NCBI GenBank assembly: GCA_905478925.1
Contig: CAJQKQ010000019.1
Location: forward strand, 1 to 64,000
Direction: 5' to 3'
Source of the DNA: an uncultured Verrucomicrobiales bacterium
Lineage (GTDB): Bacteria > Verrucomicrobiota > Verrucomicrobiia > Verrucomicrobiales > Akkermansiaceae
Length of the DNA stretch: 64,000 bases
Shown here: positions 52,628 to 62,033 of the stretch, piece after piece
Position numbering within the stretch: position 1 is the stretch's first letter
Layout of the letters: each line of letters starts with the position of its first letter
Program-made: the position numbers and the translations under genes
Notes under the pieces: model-generated
The model's input: the letters and a program-made list of their open reading frames with translations, nothing else
Databases searched by the model: none
What the model was told of the DNA's origin: nothing

Positions 52628-53116
52628 TGGGGCGATTTGGAGTTGGTCAAGGATATCGGTATAGTTCCATTGGAGTTGTCCGCCGTTCGTTCTGGATTTG
52701 ACGGAGCCGTTTTTGGCAATCCCGAGGTTGGGTGTGACTTCGACCTCCATCGGGTGAAAGTAAGCCTCCATGTATTTGCGAAGCGTTTCGATGTTGGGGG
52801 CGGTGTCGGGAAATTCTCCAAGCGGCTGAAGGTAGATGATCTTCCGTCCTCCGGCTCCAGGCATATTGGGGCGTGATTTTAGGAATTGGCTGTATGTTTG
52901 CCCGGGTTCTTTTCGGGATGCCAGCCAGTCGGATCCACCAGGTTCCGGGAGAGGTGCGAAATCATTGCCAGGAGTGAAGGTTCGTTGAAGGTCGGGAGAA
53001 AGCCCTTCGAGCGAGCCAATGGCATCCTTGCGATCCTGAAGGTCAGGAACGACCATCGCGACGACAAGCGTCACGATGGATAGGGTGAGGGCTAGGATGA
53101 GTGACATTCGGAACAT
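52565..53116 (-). pseudogene. Truncated archaemetzincin-like metalloprotease gene
   Basis: The 183-residue frame has an N-terminal membrane anchor (LILALTLSIVTLVVAMVV) and then a stretch resembling the N-terminal half of archaemetzincins: FLKSRPNMPGAGGRKIIYLQ, PLGEFPDTAP, YFHPMEVEVTPNL and SRTNGGQLQWNYTDILDQL. There the similarity ends; the last 24 residues are antisense to the plus-strand small gene, and the zinc site HExxHxxGxxH with its Cys residues is absent. I infer loss of the 3' half by deletion or insertion near 52630-52650. No catalytic activity is expected. Confidence 0.6.
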
Positions 53117-53418
53117 GGGTGTGAAATACTGTGGCGGAATTATGAGCGCCGGTCGAGGTGATTTGAGAAAGGATCAGTATGCAGAAATACCCCAATATCA
53201 AACCCGGGGACCAAGATTTCAAAGGCTACAAATAGGACGTGTTACCGGTCTATGGAAACGGCAACAAGGCGTGGTAGGTCAACAGTCTGCCGGCTCAAAG
53301 TCGAAAGACGAATGATCCTTATCACATAAATCAAGAATCGGAGCGCGCGCCCGGCAGGCAGTGACAACACTTTGGACGTTGCGATACAGCTGATGTCCTG
53401 CCGATCGCGTATGGTTCA
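53117..53418. other. Intergenic region without a supported gene
   Basis: About 300 bases between the truncated protease gene and the AddB-like stop. A short frame at 53178 (MQKYPNIKPGDQDFKGYK then stop) looks protein-like but is too short to support. No terminator or RNA gene was recognised. Confidence 0.4.
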
Positions 53419-56154
53419 TCAGACCAATGCTGAAAAAGCCTCCTCCAAGGGGCGGTTCTGAGAAAGAACTGCGAAATCGTCGTAGGTGACCTTTTCGGCG
53501 GGCGGCCAGAATTTCCGTTGGGCGATTTCGGAGGTGATCCAATCTGTGCAGGCCCTGGCTGAGGCGAGGTCGCTTTCGGAAAACGAATCCCATGTGGTGA
53601 ACTTTACATTACTTTCGGTCTTGCCGAGGTGGATGTAGCAGGGGATGGGCGTGTCGGTCCCGTTGGTGGTGTCCAGGCTTTCGGCGAGGGCGTAAAGAGG
53701 GAGCTGGAGGTTGCGCCAGATGAAATTCGCGGGTTTGCCCTTGGGATCGGTTCCGTCGTGGAAAGGGGGATCGCTTTCGGCAAAATGTGAGGGGAGCTTG
53801 GTGCTGGCGGTTATCTTGCTGCGGTGTTCCTGCTCCACTTCCTTTTTTACGTCGCCTGTCTTGTAGTCGATGACGCGGAGTTGGCCGGTCTCGCGGTGAC
53901 GGTCGACTCGGTCAATTTTTCCCCGTATGATGAAATCGCCGGATGGGATGTCGAAATTCCGTTCGACGGCGATCACCTCCCAGCCCTCGGTTGCGGATAC
54001 TGCCTGGCGGGCGGCGAACCATTCGAGCCGCTGGCGGATTGCCTGGGTCTGTATGCGGATGGCGAGTGGCGGTTTTTTTCCGAACTCACGGAAGACAACG
54101 GAATCGAGCGCGGACTCCAGGTATGCGGTGAGCTTTGCAGGGTCGGTGAGCTTGCGGGCATCCGGGTCGTTGCCCCAGTTCTCGACGACGAGGTGGGTGA
54201 TGTTCCCGAAATCTCGGGCGTCCATTTCCCGCCGGTCGGGATCGGGCGCGGACATACGGACGAGGTGCTTGAGATAAAAGCGGAACGGGCAGGCGAGGTA
54301 GTCGCGGAGGGATGTCACGCCGAAGCGCTCCGGCAGCGCAATGTGCGGCACCTGCCATTCCCAATCGCGAGTCCAGATGAGATCGGCCTCTGGCGGTTCG
54401 ATCTCGCGGAAAAGGTTCCGCACCGTGCCGACAAGTTCGCTGCGTGGCACCTGAAGGAGCAGTCGGGAGGGCAGGTATGGCTCACCGCCCGCAGCGTTTT
54501 TTCCGCAGATGAGGTGGGCGGAGCCGGATTTTCCGCGCATCATGAGCATGGCGTGGAGTAGGTAGGCATCGCGGGCGTGGCGATCGACATCGGAGCTGAG
54601 TCCGAGAATCTTGCAGGTGTTCTCGGAGAGCCATGGTCCTCCACTGGAGCGAGCCGGAACGAAGGTTTCATTCATCCCGCAGACGACGAGATGCTGTCCG
54701 GGTTCGTAGAGAAGTTCGAGCCAACCCTGGACATCGATGACGCGGTCAGAGGGAGGCTGGGCGGTGGGCCTTGGGATTTCGGAAAGCAGGGTCTGGATCC
54801 AGAAGATGTGGTGGCGGTTGACCTTCCTGAAAATGGGGACGGCAGCCGCCATGAAATCCTCGATGTAAGGGATCAGCGTGAGCGACGTTTCATCGTCCGC
54901 GTGCAGTTCTCGGAGATGAGTCGAGATGGACTCGGGGAATGGTGCGGCGAGGAAGCCATCGCGGCGCGCAGTCAGTGATGTGATGGCGGCATGCAGGGCG
55001 GCTTTTCCGTCATCGTCCGAGCCTGCCAGCCGTCGCAGTATATCCGGGGGTTCGATGGTGGGTTGCCATTCCCGCAGCCGGTTCAGAGTGATGAGCTTTC
55101 CGGAGCGGTCACCGGCGATGAGCTGGGACGATTCCGGCAGTGAAAGTAGCGCGGCGAGATGTCGAGAGGAGGCTTTGGTAAGCCAATTTTTCCATGCCTC
55201 CAGCCAGCGGATGAGGGGAGGCGGCGGTTGGGCGGATGCGGGATGGAATGCTGTCCATCCGCTGTCCGTGAAGACTCTCGCAAGGACGGCTCCGGCGTGC
55301 TCGTCGGCGCTGCCGAGGGCGATTTCGGGGGAAGGTAATCCAGTGGCGGAAACTTCGTCCAAGGCGCACTTTGCCTGGGCGGAGGGATCGGTCTCGATGC
55401 TGACCTTTGTATGGGACGGCAGCTCGCGGGTCGTCCACGAATCCAGTGGCAGGCCAAGCTCCGAAAAGTTAGCCGCCTCAGATTCCGGTGCGGCGATGAG
55501 AGCGGTCACTTCGCCGGCAAATTTCTCCAGCGCTTCGAGCAGGCATGGAGGCATTTCCGTGATTCCCGCGAGGACGATGGTTTGGTGGTTTGCGGGGAGC
55601 GTGAAATCTTCGCGGAGCTTTGTTGATCGAGAGCTGTAGCCCCATGAGGAGAGCCGCCTCTCTGTCAGGGTTTCAAGACGGGCGAGATCCTCCCAGCGTT
55701 CCGATTCCGGCGTCGAGGCCATGAATTTCGATGCGGAGAAAAGGTTGTGGAGGCGATCCTGCAGGCTTGTGCGGAGGGCGACCAACTCGGCGGCCAGGGA
55801 TACGGCCCAGTCGGATGATTCGTCTGCGGACGTGGGAGAAACGGGGAAGAGGCCGGAGTAGCCCTGCCAATCGACGGGTGTGATCGATTCCAGAATGTCG
55901 ATCCACGCAAGTTTCTCCAGCCATGCGGGAGCCACCGTTGGGTCTTCGATGTGGAGCAGGGCACCTGGCGTGGTGACGGCTGGGGCGAGGATGGCACCGG
56001 CTTCGGCTGCTAGGGATTCGCGCAGCATTCGCCCGCTCTGGCCGGTCGGGACGATGACCAGGGTCTGCGCCAGGGCATCACGGTCCGATAGGAGATGCCG
56101 CGACAGGACGGGCAGGAAGGGGGAGTCGTATCCGAGGAAAACACGCTTTGGCAT
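53419..56154 (-). CDS. AddB/RexB-like PD-(D/E)XK nuclease-helicase family protein
   Basis: A 911-residue protein like the AddB/RexB subunit of double-strand-break repair. The N-terminus has LVIVPTGQSGRMLRESLA, where an active helicase would have Walker A, so ATP use is doubtful. The C-terminal quarter is a PD-(D/E)XK nuclease of RecB type: CPFRFYLKHLVRM, the His in NITHLVVENW, IIRGKIDRVDRH and VIDYKTGDVK. The paired Cys residues that hold the Fe-S cluster in AddB are not complete (only the first is seen). AddA is not adjacent. Start 56154 (MPKRVFLGYDSPFL) is used rather than 56229. Confidence 0.85.
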   Translation of the reverse strand: MPKRVFLGYDSPFLPVLSRHLLSDRDALAQTLVIVPTGQSGRMLRESLAAEAGAILAPAVTTPGALLHIEDPTVAPAWLEKLAWIDILESITPVDWQGYSGLFPVSPTSADESSDWAVSLAAELVALRTSLQDRLHNLFSASKFMASTPESERWEDLARLETLTERRLSSWGYSSRSTKLREDFTLPANHQTIVLAGITEMPPCLLEALEKFAGEVTALIAAPESEAANFSELGLPLDSWTTRELPSHTKVSIETDPSAQAKCALDEVSATGLPSPEIALGSADEHAGAVLARVFTDSGWTAFHPASAQPPPPLIRWLEAWKNWLTKASSRHLAALLSLPESSQLIAGDRSGKLITLNRLREWQPTIEPPDILRRLAGSDDDGKAALHAAITSLTARRDGFLAAPFPESISTHLRELHADDETSLTLIPYIEDFMAAAVPIFRKVNRHHIFWIQTLLSEIPRPTAQPPSDRVIDVQGWLELLYEPGQHLVVCGMNETFVPARSSGGPWLSENTCKILGLSSDVDRHARDAYLLHAMLMMRGKSGSAHLICGKNAAGGEPYLPSRLLLQVPRSELVGTVRNLFREIEPPEADLIWTRDWEWQVPHIALPERFGVTSLRDYLACPFRFYLKHLVRMSAPDPDRREMDARDFGNITHLVVENWGNDPDARKLTDPAKLTAYLESALDSVVFREFGKKPPLAIRIQTQAIRQRLEWFAARQAVSATEGWEVIAVERNFDIPSGDFIIRGKIDRVDRHRETGQLRVIDYKTGDVKKEVEQEHRSKITASTKLPSHFAESDPPFHDGTDPKGKPANFIWRNLQLPLYALAESLDTTNGTDTPIPCYIHLGKTESNVKFTTWDSFSESDLASARACTDWITSEIAQRKFWPPAEKVTYDDFAVLSQNRPLEEAFSALV

Positions 56155-56230
56155 GAGGGCGAGGCTACACGTTCGATCCAAGACTTTACACTTCAACTTT
56201 CGAGTTACGCAGATCCATGTTGTGGGCACG

Positions 56231-56262
56231 AAAAAAGCGAGGCCTTGCGGCGCTCGCTTTTT
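56231..56262. terminator. Terminator downstream of rpsU
   Basis: AAAAAGCGAG and CTCGCTTTTT form a 10-base stem around GCCTTGCGGCG. A/T runs on both sides make it effective in either direction; on the minus strand it ends the rpsU transcript 25 bases after the stop. Confidence 0.85.
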
Positions 56263-56286
56263 GGAAGGGTATGTGCCCTGGGGCGG

Positions 56287-56526
56287 TTAGCCGTTGGTGA
56301 GGTCAACGGTCTCACCGTCGGCGGCCGTTGCACCCATGCTGAAACGCCAGCGAACCTTGTTCCGCTTGGAAGCGGTCCGGAGCTTGCGAATTTTACGGTC
56401 GGTAGGGCTTTCGAATGCGCGACGACGACGCATTTCCTCGAGAATTCCTTCGGTATCGAGTTTGGTTTTGAGGCGTTTGAGAGCGCGATCGACTGGCTCT
56501 CCTTTTTTTACGGTAACTCCACGCAT
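56287..56526 (-). CDS. rpsU: 30S ribosomal protein S21
   Basis: S21 binds near the 3' end of 16S rRNA and helps pairing with mRNA leaders. The 79-residue product matches the family: VKKGEPVDRALKRLKTKLDT, EGILEEMRRRRAFESPTDRK. The start at 56526 (MRGVTVKKGE) is chosen; the frame is open upstream to 56628. The C-terminus (MGATAADGETVDLTNG) is slightly longer and less basic than in E. coli (71 residues). It follows tsf on the same strand with a gap of about 100 bases. Confidence 0.93.
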   Translation of the reverse strand: MRGVTVKKGEPVDRALKRLKTKLDTEGILEEMRRRRAFESPTDRKIRKLRTASKRNKVRWRFSMGATAADGETVDLTNG

Positions 56527-56624
56527 GCTGATGATTTTGGTTTGTTGTAAGTCTGGAATATTGTTTGGGGCGCGGTGTATGGGCTTGAAGTGTTGGTAAG
56601 TCAAGCTTGAAACCGCGTTTGGAG

Positions 56625-57491
56625 TCACTCTCCGAGGCCGAAGCGGACGAAGCGGGTGACAGTGAGTGTGTCGCTGAGTTCCTTGCCCTTGTTTTCCAAG
56701 AGCTGGTTGATGGTGACATCGGGATCTTTCACGAAACCTTGCTCCAGGAAGCAGGATTCGGCGAAGAATTTGCCGAGTTGACCTTTGATGATGTTCTCGA
56801 GGATATTTTCTGGCTTGCCTTGTTCGAGAAGGCGGACACGGAAGATTTCCTTCTCGGTATCGACGATGTCCTGGGGGATGTCATCGCGGGAAAGTCCCTT
56901 CGGTGCGGAGGCTGCAATGTGGAGGGTGAGATCCTTGATGAGCTCCTGAAACGCTGCGTTTGAAGCGGTTTCCGGCTTGGTCGTGCCGACTTCAAGGAGG
57001 ACGCCGACCTTTCCGCCGAGGTGAATGTAGGATGCGACAACTCCGCCCGGAGCTGCGTCGAATCGGACGTATTTGCGGAGTTGGAGATTTTCTCCAAGCT
57101 CGACAACTTTCTCTTTTACGAAGTTGTCGATGTTGTCTTGACCGTATGGCACGGCAAGGGCTGCCGCGTGGTCTTTTGCTTCGGATTCGGCGAGTTTATC
57201 GGCGATTCCGGCAACGAATGCTTGGAAGTTCTCATTGCGCGAAACGAAGTCGGTCTCACAATTGATTTCAAGCAGGTTGCCGCAGGTGGCGGCGCCGTTG
57301 ACGCGGGCGGTGATGATGCCCTCGGTGGCGGCACGGTCGGACTTCTTGCCGGCTTTCATAATGCCGCGCTCACGGAGGAGCTTGATGGAGGCTTCGATGT
57401 CGCCGTTGGTTTCGGTGAGGACTTTCTTGCAGTCCATCATACCGGCGTTGGTCTTGTCGCGTAGTTCTTTTACGATTGATGCGGTGATCAT
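56625..57491 (-). CDS. tsf: Elongation factor Ts
   Basis: EF-Ts exchanges GDP for GTP on EF-Tu. The 288-residue product opens ITASIVKELRDKTNAGMMDC and has KKVLTETNGDIEASIKLLRE plus the core NLLEINCETDFVSRNENFQAF, all diagnostic. It ends with a C-terminal helix carrying VDTEKEIFRVRLLEQGKPEN and KGQLGKFFAESCFLEQGFVK. The pair rpsB-tsf is in the usual order with a 74-base gap. Confidence 0.97.
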   Translation of the reverse strand: MITASIVKELRDKTNAGMMDCKKVLTETNGDIEASIKLLRERGIMKAGKKSDRAATEGIITARVNGAATCGNLLEINCETDFVSRNENFQAFVAGIADKLAESEAKDHAAALAVPYGQDNIDNFVKEKVVELGENLQLRKYVRFDAAPGGVVASYIHLGGKVGVLLEVGTTKPETASNAAFQELIKDLTLHIAASAPKGLSRDDIPQDIVDTEKEIFRVRLLEQGKPENILENIIKGQLGKFFAESCFLEQGFVKDPDVTINQLLENKGKELSDTLTVTRFVRFGLGE

Positions 57492-57565
57492 GCTTTCAGG
57501 ATGAAATTTGTTCTTTGAAGGTTGTTAAAAAGAGGAAAGAGGTGAGCGGGGGCGCCCACGCTCGA

Positions 57566-58249
57566 TTATTTCTTTTTCGCTTTGACCATGGCATCAACCA
57601 AGTTCTGGAGGATGATGCGGATCGAGCGGATCGCGTCGTCGTTGCCCGGGATGGGGTATTGAACCTTCGCAGGGTCGGCGTTGGTATCGACGATGGCGAC
57701 GATAGGGATATCGAGGCGGTGGGCTTCTGCTACGGCGATGGTTTCGCGAGCGGAATCAACGATGACGATGGCATCGGGCTTCTTATTGAGATCACGGACG
57801 CCGCGGAGGTTGCGGAGCAGCTTTTCGCGCTCACGGCCAAGGGCGGCGAGTTCTTTCTTGGACATCGCCTTGAACTCAGGCTGTTTCTCGATGTTTTCGA
57901 GGTAGCGGAGACGTTCGACGGATTTGCGGACGGTGGTTGCGTTGGTGAGCATGCCGCCGAGCCAGCGGTGATTGACGTAGTGTTGTCCGGTGGCTTCTGC
58001 GGCCTCGCGGATCGCATCCTGTGCCTGGCGCTTGCAGCCGACGAAAAGGATGTCCTTATTCTTGCTGACGAGATCGGCAAGGTAGTCTGCTGCTTTATCG
58101 AGCTGCTGGACTGTTTTCTCAAGATCGATGATGTAGATCCCGCCTTTGTCCTTCATGAGGAAGGGCTTCATGCGTGGATTCCATTTCTTGGTTTGGTGAC
58201 CGTAGTGGACGCCTGCGTCCACCATATCTGCGATTAGTTCGTTGACCAT
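57566..58249 (-). CDS. rpsB: 30S ribosomal protein S2
   Basis: The 227-residue product carries AGVHYGHQTKKWNPRMKPFL, GGIYIIDLEKTVQQLDKA, DILFVGCKRQAQDAI, VNHRWLGGMLTN and DIPIVAIVDTNADP, which identify S2. The start at 58249 (MVNELIADMVDAG) is preferred; the frame is open to 58387 without family similarity. The upstream leader of about 170 bases could include an S2 autoregulatory element, but none was recognised. It is followed by tsf. Confidence 0.97.
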   Translation of the reverse strand: MVNELIADMVDAGVHYGHQTKKWNPRMKPFLMKDKGGIYIIDLEKTVQQLDKAADYLADLVSKNKDILFVGCKRQAQDAIREAAEATGQHYVNHRWLGGMLTNATTVRKSVERLRYLENIEKQPEFKAMSKKELAALGREREKLLRNLRGVRDLNKKPDAIVIVDSARETIAVAEAHRLDIPIVAIVDTNADPAKVQYPIPGNDDAIRSIRIILQNLVDAMVKAKKK

Positions 58250-58418
58250 TGTGTTTGTTATGTTTGTCCCGTCTTGAATCAGATCGGGCGATTCTGGAGT
58301 CCTGCCAGTGTTGGTTTCCCGGGGCTCCGTTGTTCTGAGATGGCTTGAAGGGGCGGCGGATTTACGGTTTCTCAGGAAAAAGCGCAAGCATTTTCCTAGA
58401 AGTTCCTTCTATCCGTAT

Positions 58419-59522
58419 CTATTCCACGACAGGCAGCCATTCGGGCAGCGTGCCGGGAACTCCGGCGAGGCGCGGATTGGCTTCCCATTGATCGTCCTTG
58501 CCCACAATCCGCTGTGCGATCCTTGTGAGGGCTTCCTTGGCGTCGACGCGGCGCTGTGGCGTCTGTAGGCGATCCCCCTCGGACTCTATGTTGAAAGACC
58601 AGGAAAACATGATGCGGGAATCAACCATGCCGGGCTTGGCTCCGTAGGTGCGAGTCTCGCCGAAGCGCATGTCGGCAAGCCAAACGCCCTCGGCATGGGG
58701 GCGGGCGATCCACCAACCCTGGGAAAACCATTTCAATGTTCGGATTTCCCGTTCGTCCCCGTAAGCTGCCAGTGACTCTTTTCCACGGGGGTAAACCGTC
58801 CAGCGGACGGGCGAAGAGGGGGGGTCGAAGACGGAACGGTATCCGACCCAGAGTTCGTCGCCGCAATCGACGACGGAGCGCCAGAGGAGGGTGTTGAAGG
58901 GGGTGGGAGCCTCCATCCGGCGCTCGTATGCGATCCCGCGTCGGGTGAGGTCAGCATCGAAGCCTGCGGAGGCGATGAATTTCATGCCGATGGAGAAAAG
59001 GATGTAGCCGGTGCTCAAGCCGAGCCCCCATTTCAGCAGGCGAGTGCGCTTCTTCTGACGTTTCTTCGATCGGTAAAAAGCCAACCATAGCAGGGCGACA
59101 ACGAGCGGCAGGGTGTAGAGGGGATCGATGATGAAGATGTGGTTGAAAGCAACGCGGTTCTCGGAAAACGGCCAGAGGACGGAAGTGCCATAGACCGTGA
59201 AGCAGTCGATGAGCACGTGGGTGGACCATGTGAGGAAGACGAAAGTTGCGGCGCGGCGCGGGGTGATCTTTTCGCGTTTCCACAGCTTTGCGAGGGGCTT
59301 GGCCAGCAGCAAACTGGCGAGAACCATAACCAAAATCGAGTGGCTGGCGCCACGGTGAACCGCTAGGTAGCCCGCCGTATCGAGGAACGGCGAGACGATG
59401 AAATCCATGTCCGGAAGCGATCCGAAAAGCAGTCCCCAGGCGAGAGCTCGATTGCCTAGCTTCTTTCCGAGGATGGCTTCGCCTACGGCTGCGCCGAGTG
59501 CTGCTTGGGTGATTGAATCCAC
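58419..59522 (-). CDS. YdjM-like membrane-bound metal-dependent hydrolase family protein
   Basis: A 367-residue inner-membrane protein beginning MDSITQAALGAAVGEAILGK, the usual opening of the YdjM/DUF457 family. Metal-site motifs include GSLPDMDFI, HRGASHSILVMV and STHVLIDCFTVYGTSVLWPF. Four or five membrane helices lie in the first 190 residues, then a soluble domain with ARPHAEGVWLADMRFGE. The E. coli relative is SOS-induced, but no LexA box was seen here. Enzymatic activity of the family is not established. Confidence 0.85.
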   Translation of the reverse strand: MDSITQAALGAAVGEAILGKKLGNRALAWGLLFGSLPDMDFIVSPFLDTAGYLAVHRGASHSILVMVLASLLLAKPLAKLWKREKITPRRAATFVFLTWSTHVLIDCFTVYGTSVLWPFSENRVAFNHIFIIDPLYTLPLVVALLWLAFYRSKKRQKKRTRLLKWGLGLSTGYILFSIGMKFIASAGFDADLTRRGIAYERRMEAPTPFNTLLWRSVVDCGDELWVGYRSVFDPPSSPVRWTVYPRGKESLAAYGDEREIRTLKWFSQGWWIARPHAEGVWLADMRFGETRTYGAKPGMVDSRIMFSWSFNIESEGDRLQTPQRRVDAKEALTRIAQRIVGKDDQWEANPRLAGVPGTLPEWLPVVE

Positions 59523-59575
59523 GGGTTAAAATCCTAAATTCTAAGCACGAAATACGATGCGAAGATATGCTGGCA

Positions 59576-60502
59576 TCAGCGCTGCTCTTGTTTCACCGGG
59601 TTGAGGAGGGATCCGAACTCCTTCCAGAGCAAGCGGGTGATATTGGAGCCGAGGGCGAGCATAGGGTCGTCAACGGCTTCCGGTGCCGGGTTGTAGGAGG
59701 CGGTTTTTGTAAGGTGAGCGCGTATCAAGTTGAAGATGGTCTTGAGGAGGTCGGCGTTGAGTATTTCTGGGTCGTCGGTGGTGAAGGAAAGTACATCGGT
59801 GGAAGGCGTGCCTTCCCCCCCGCCGGTGATCCAGAGGGCGACGGGCGTAGGCGCATCTGTCGTCCGAATGGAATGGCCGATATTGAGTTTGTAGGAAAAA
59901 TCGATCAGGCCGGAAGAGGCGTTATTGAGATCCGCGGTGATCTGTCCGAGAATTTCAGGCAGGACGTCCGCAAATTTTTCGCCGGTGCCGATATGAATGA
60001 CTACGGGCAGCATGGATTCGCTGTCGCTGTTCCAGCGTGGCAGGGTGGGGCGCAGGCGGCGGATCGAGGCGAGGGCGGACTGGATCTCCTCGGGCTCCGG
60101 CTGTGAGAGGTCGAGCACTCTTTCATAGGCCAGCAGCGCGCGCTGGAAAGCGCCGGCATCCTCGAGCGCACCGGCGAGAGCGATGAGCTTCGCAGCACCC
60201 TCCGGCGCTCGACCCGAATAGGTGTCGAGCACGGGTGCCGACTTGATGTCGCCGAGGTCGACCGGCTCAAATTGTATCGGATCGGAGAGTGCCGGATCGC
60301 GATCCGGAATGGGAACCTTGATCGATATCGCGTCGTCCTCGATGCGGGAGACCGGGAGCGAGGCGAGGGCTTGCGCACGGATCAGTTCCAGCCGCGCCTC
60401 GGAAGGCGAGGTAAGGAAATCCATGTGGCGTGTGCCGATCCACCAGATCAGCGCGACGGTGATCAGGCAAAAGGGGATTGCGATGAAGAGCGGAATTCGC
60501 AT
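59576..60502 (-). CDS. Membrane-anchored hypothetical protein
   Basis: A 308-residue protein of unknown function. An N-terminal signal anchor (FIAIPFCLITVALIWWIG, about 6-23) is followed by a helical part with a TPR-like pair (AKLIALAGALEDAGAFQRAL, LAYERVLDLSQPEPEEIQSA). The C-terminal 150 residues contain MLPVVIHIGTGEKFADVLPE and PVALWITGGGEGTP, then a helical end. It ends 53 bases before the YdjM-like start and shares its strand with a terminator upstream (60549-60586). Co-transcription with the YdjM-like gene is plausible. Confidence 0.75.
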   Translation of the reverse strand: MRIPLFIAIPFCLITVALIWWIGTRHMDFLTSPSEARLELIRAQALASLPVSRIEDDAISIKVPIPDRDPALSDPIQFEPVDLGDIKSAPVLDTYSGRAPEGAAKLIALAGALEDAGAFQRALLAYERVLDLSQPEPEEIQSALASIRRLRPTLPRWNSDSESMLPVVIHIGTGEKFADVLPEILGQITADLNNASSGLIDFSYKLNIGHSIRTTDAPTPVALWITGGGEGTPSTDVLSFTTDDPEILNADLLKTIFNLIRAHLTKTASYNPAPEAVDDPMLALGSNITRLLWKEFGSLLNPVKQEQR

Positions 60503-60548
60503 GGGAAGGTGACCGCATTGTAAGGCGGGAGGCGGCGAAGGGAATAAA

Positions 60549-60586
60549 GAAAAAGCCCCGGCGGTGCGGAACCGGCGGGGCTTTTG
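60549..60586. terminator. Bidirectional terminator near rplS
   Basis: AAAAGCCCC and GGGGCTTTT close a hairpin with inner pairing GGCGGT/ACCGGC (imperfect). On the minus strand it follows the rplS stop by about 20 bases and ends with TTTTTC; it also separates rplS from the next gene. Confidence 0.8.
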
Positions 60587-60607
60587 GAAAATGGTATGCT
60601 ACGGGGA

Positions 60608-60952
60608 TCAGCCAGCGCTCTTTACGAGCAGCGCACGCTTGCCAACGCGGTCGCGGAGGTAATGCAGTTTTGCGCGGCGAACCTTACCCTTGTTGGTTAC
60701 CTCGATCTTGGCGATACGCGGGGTGTGAACAGCGAATACGCGTTCGACACCTTCACCGTAGGAGATCTTCCGGACGGTGAACGCCGCGTTGATGCCGCTG
60801 CCGCCCTTGGCGATCACGAGGCCTGCGAAGATCTGGACGCGCTCTTTGCCGCCTTCAACAACCCGGCAGTGCACCTTTACGGTATCGCCGACGTTGAATG
60901 CTGTAACGTCTTCTTTGAGTTGTTCCTGTTCGATTTTCTTGATGATGTCCAT
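60608..60952 (-). CDS. rplS: 50S ribosomal protein L19
   Basis: L19 lies at the 30S-50S interface. The 114-residue product has [60 protein letters not shown] and [16 protein letters not shown], which identify it firmly. Usual neighbours trmD and rimM are not present here. A terminator lies just downstream. Confidence 0.97.
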   Translation of the reverse strand: MDIIKKIEQEQLKEDVTAFNVGDTVKVHCRVVEGGKERVQIFAGLVIAKGGSGINAAFTVRKISYGEGVERVFAVHTPRIAKIEVTNKGKVRRAKLHYLRDRVGKRALLVKSAG

Positions 60953-61108
60953 GGCGGTGGTGGTTACGGAAAGGTGTGTGTGAATGCGCTGCGGTAATCC
61001 GACCGAATGCGCGGGGCGAGATGGCTAGTGGATGGGCTCCCCATTTGCAAGTGTGAAATTCGGATTGTTAAACTATTTTTAGAGTTCAGCACGCGTCGGT
61101 CTGACGGC

Positions 61109-61555
61109 TTATTTTCCGTAGACAGCATTCGGATCGAAGGAAAGCCCGTCCTGGGTGAACTTCAGTGCCGCAGGGGAGCCGGGAACGACCTTGCGGTAGA
61201 AGCAGGAATTCCGCCCGGTGTGGCAAGCTCCTGCGCCGATCTGCTCGACGACGAGGATCAGCGCGTCCTGGTCGCAATCCGTGCGGATCTCGACGATTTT
61301 CTGGGTATGTCCCGAGGTTTTTCCCTTGTGCCAGATCTCGGAGCGAGAGCGCGACCAATACACCGCCTCGCCAGCCTCAAGGGTGAGCTTGAGTGATTCT
61401 GAGTTCATGTAGGCGAGCATCAGCGGCTGGTTGGTCGCTGCGTCGATCGCCATCGCGGGGATCAGACCGTCGGAATCGAACTTGGGAGCGAAGTCCCCGG
61501 ATTCCTCGATCTGTGCCTTGTCCTTGCGTTCGGAAAAAGTGTTGGATTCAGCCAT
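61109..61555 (-). CDS. hisI: Phosphoribosyl-AMP cyclohydrolase
   Basis: HisI opens the purine ring of phosphoribosyl-AMP in histidine synthesis, using zinc. The 148-residue product carries VYWSRSRSEIWHKGKTSGHT, EIRTDCDQDALILVVEQIG (metal Asp residues) and GACHTGRNSCFYR (zinc Cys). It is the single-domain form without the HisE part. No other his gene is adjacent. Confidence 0.96.
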   Translation of the reverse strand: MAESNTFSERKDKAQIEESGDFAPKFDSDGLIPAMAIDAATNQPLMLAYMNSESLKLTLEAGEAVYWSRSRSEIWHKGKTSGHTQKIVEIRTDCDQDALILVVEQIGAGACHTGRNSCFYRKVVPGSPAALKFTQDGLSFDPNAVYGK

Positions 61556-61586
61556 GGCAGGGAAGCTAGGTTTTCGGAGGGAAACG

Positions 61587-62033
61587 TCAAGGGATAGCTA
61601 CTGGAGGATGCACGCGATGCCTGCCGAGGTGGGAGAACAATCCGGATAGCGTCAGTCCAAGCAAGGCGACGACAACATGTGCTGCCACCAGCAGCGCAAC
61701 GAGCCAGCCCAGTCCATCCCATCCGGGCGTGCGGAGCATCTTGGAATAGATTGCGAAAGAGGCGAGGAGCGATAAAAGTAATAGTGCGAGGCCGGTGTAG
61801 GCTGTGCGGCGACCCCAATTGAATCGCCTGTTGAGCTTCGTTGCCAGAAAAGCACCGATACAGAACCCGATGGGAATGCCGATGGCATGGGGTGAATCGT
61901 CACCGGCTGGAAAATACCTGAGCCAAGGAACCGCTAGCCATATGAAGGACAGGATGGGCGCGGTGAAAACCCCGAGGAAGACGGCGCTCAGAACACGGCA
62001 AGCAGTTCGTAATTTCCGGTGAAGCGGTTTCAC
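61587..62033 (-). CDS. Small integral membrane protein, unknown
   Basis: A 148-residue protein with four predicted membrane helices (about 13-36, 48-65, 74-95, 108-132). No motif is recognised. Residues GIPIGFCIGAFLATKLNRRF suggest a compact helical bundle. The start overlaps the stop of the small upstream gene by four bases (ATGA), which suggests co-translation, although that upstream gene looks truncated. Confidence 0.7.
   Translation of the reverse strand: MKPLHRKLRTACRVLSAVFLGVFTAPILSFIWLAVPWLRYFPAGDDSPHAIGIPIGFCIGAFLATKLNRRFNWGRRTAYTGLALLLLSLLASFAIYSKMLRTPGWDGLGWLVALLVAAHVVVALLGLTLSGLFSHLGRHRVHPPVAIP

Noticed and set aside
53178..53231. Peptide MQKYPNIKPGDQDFKGYK
   Set aside because: Protein-like but only 18 residues, and stops follow in the same frame.
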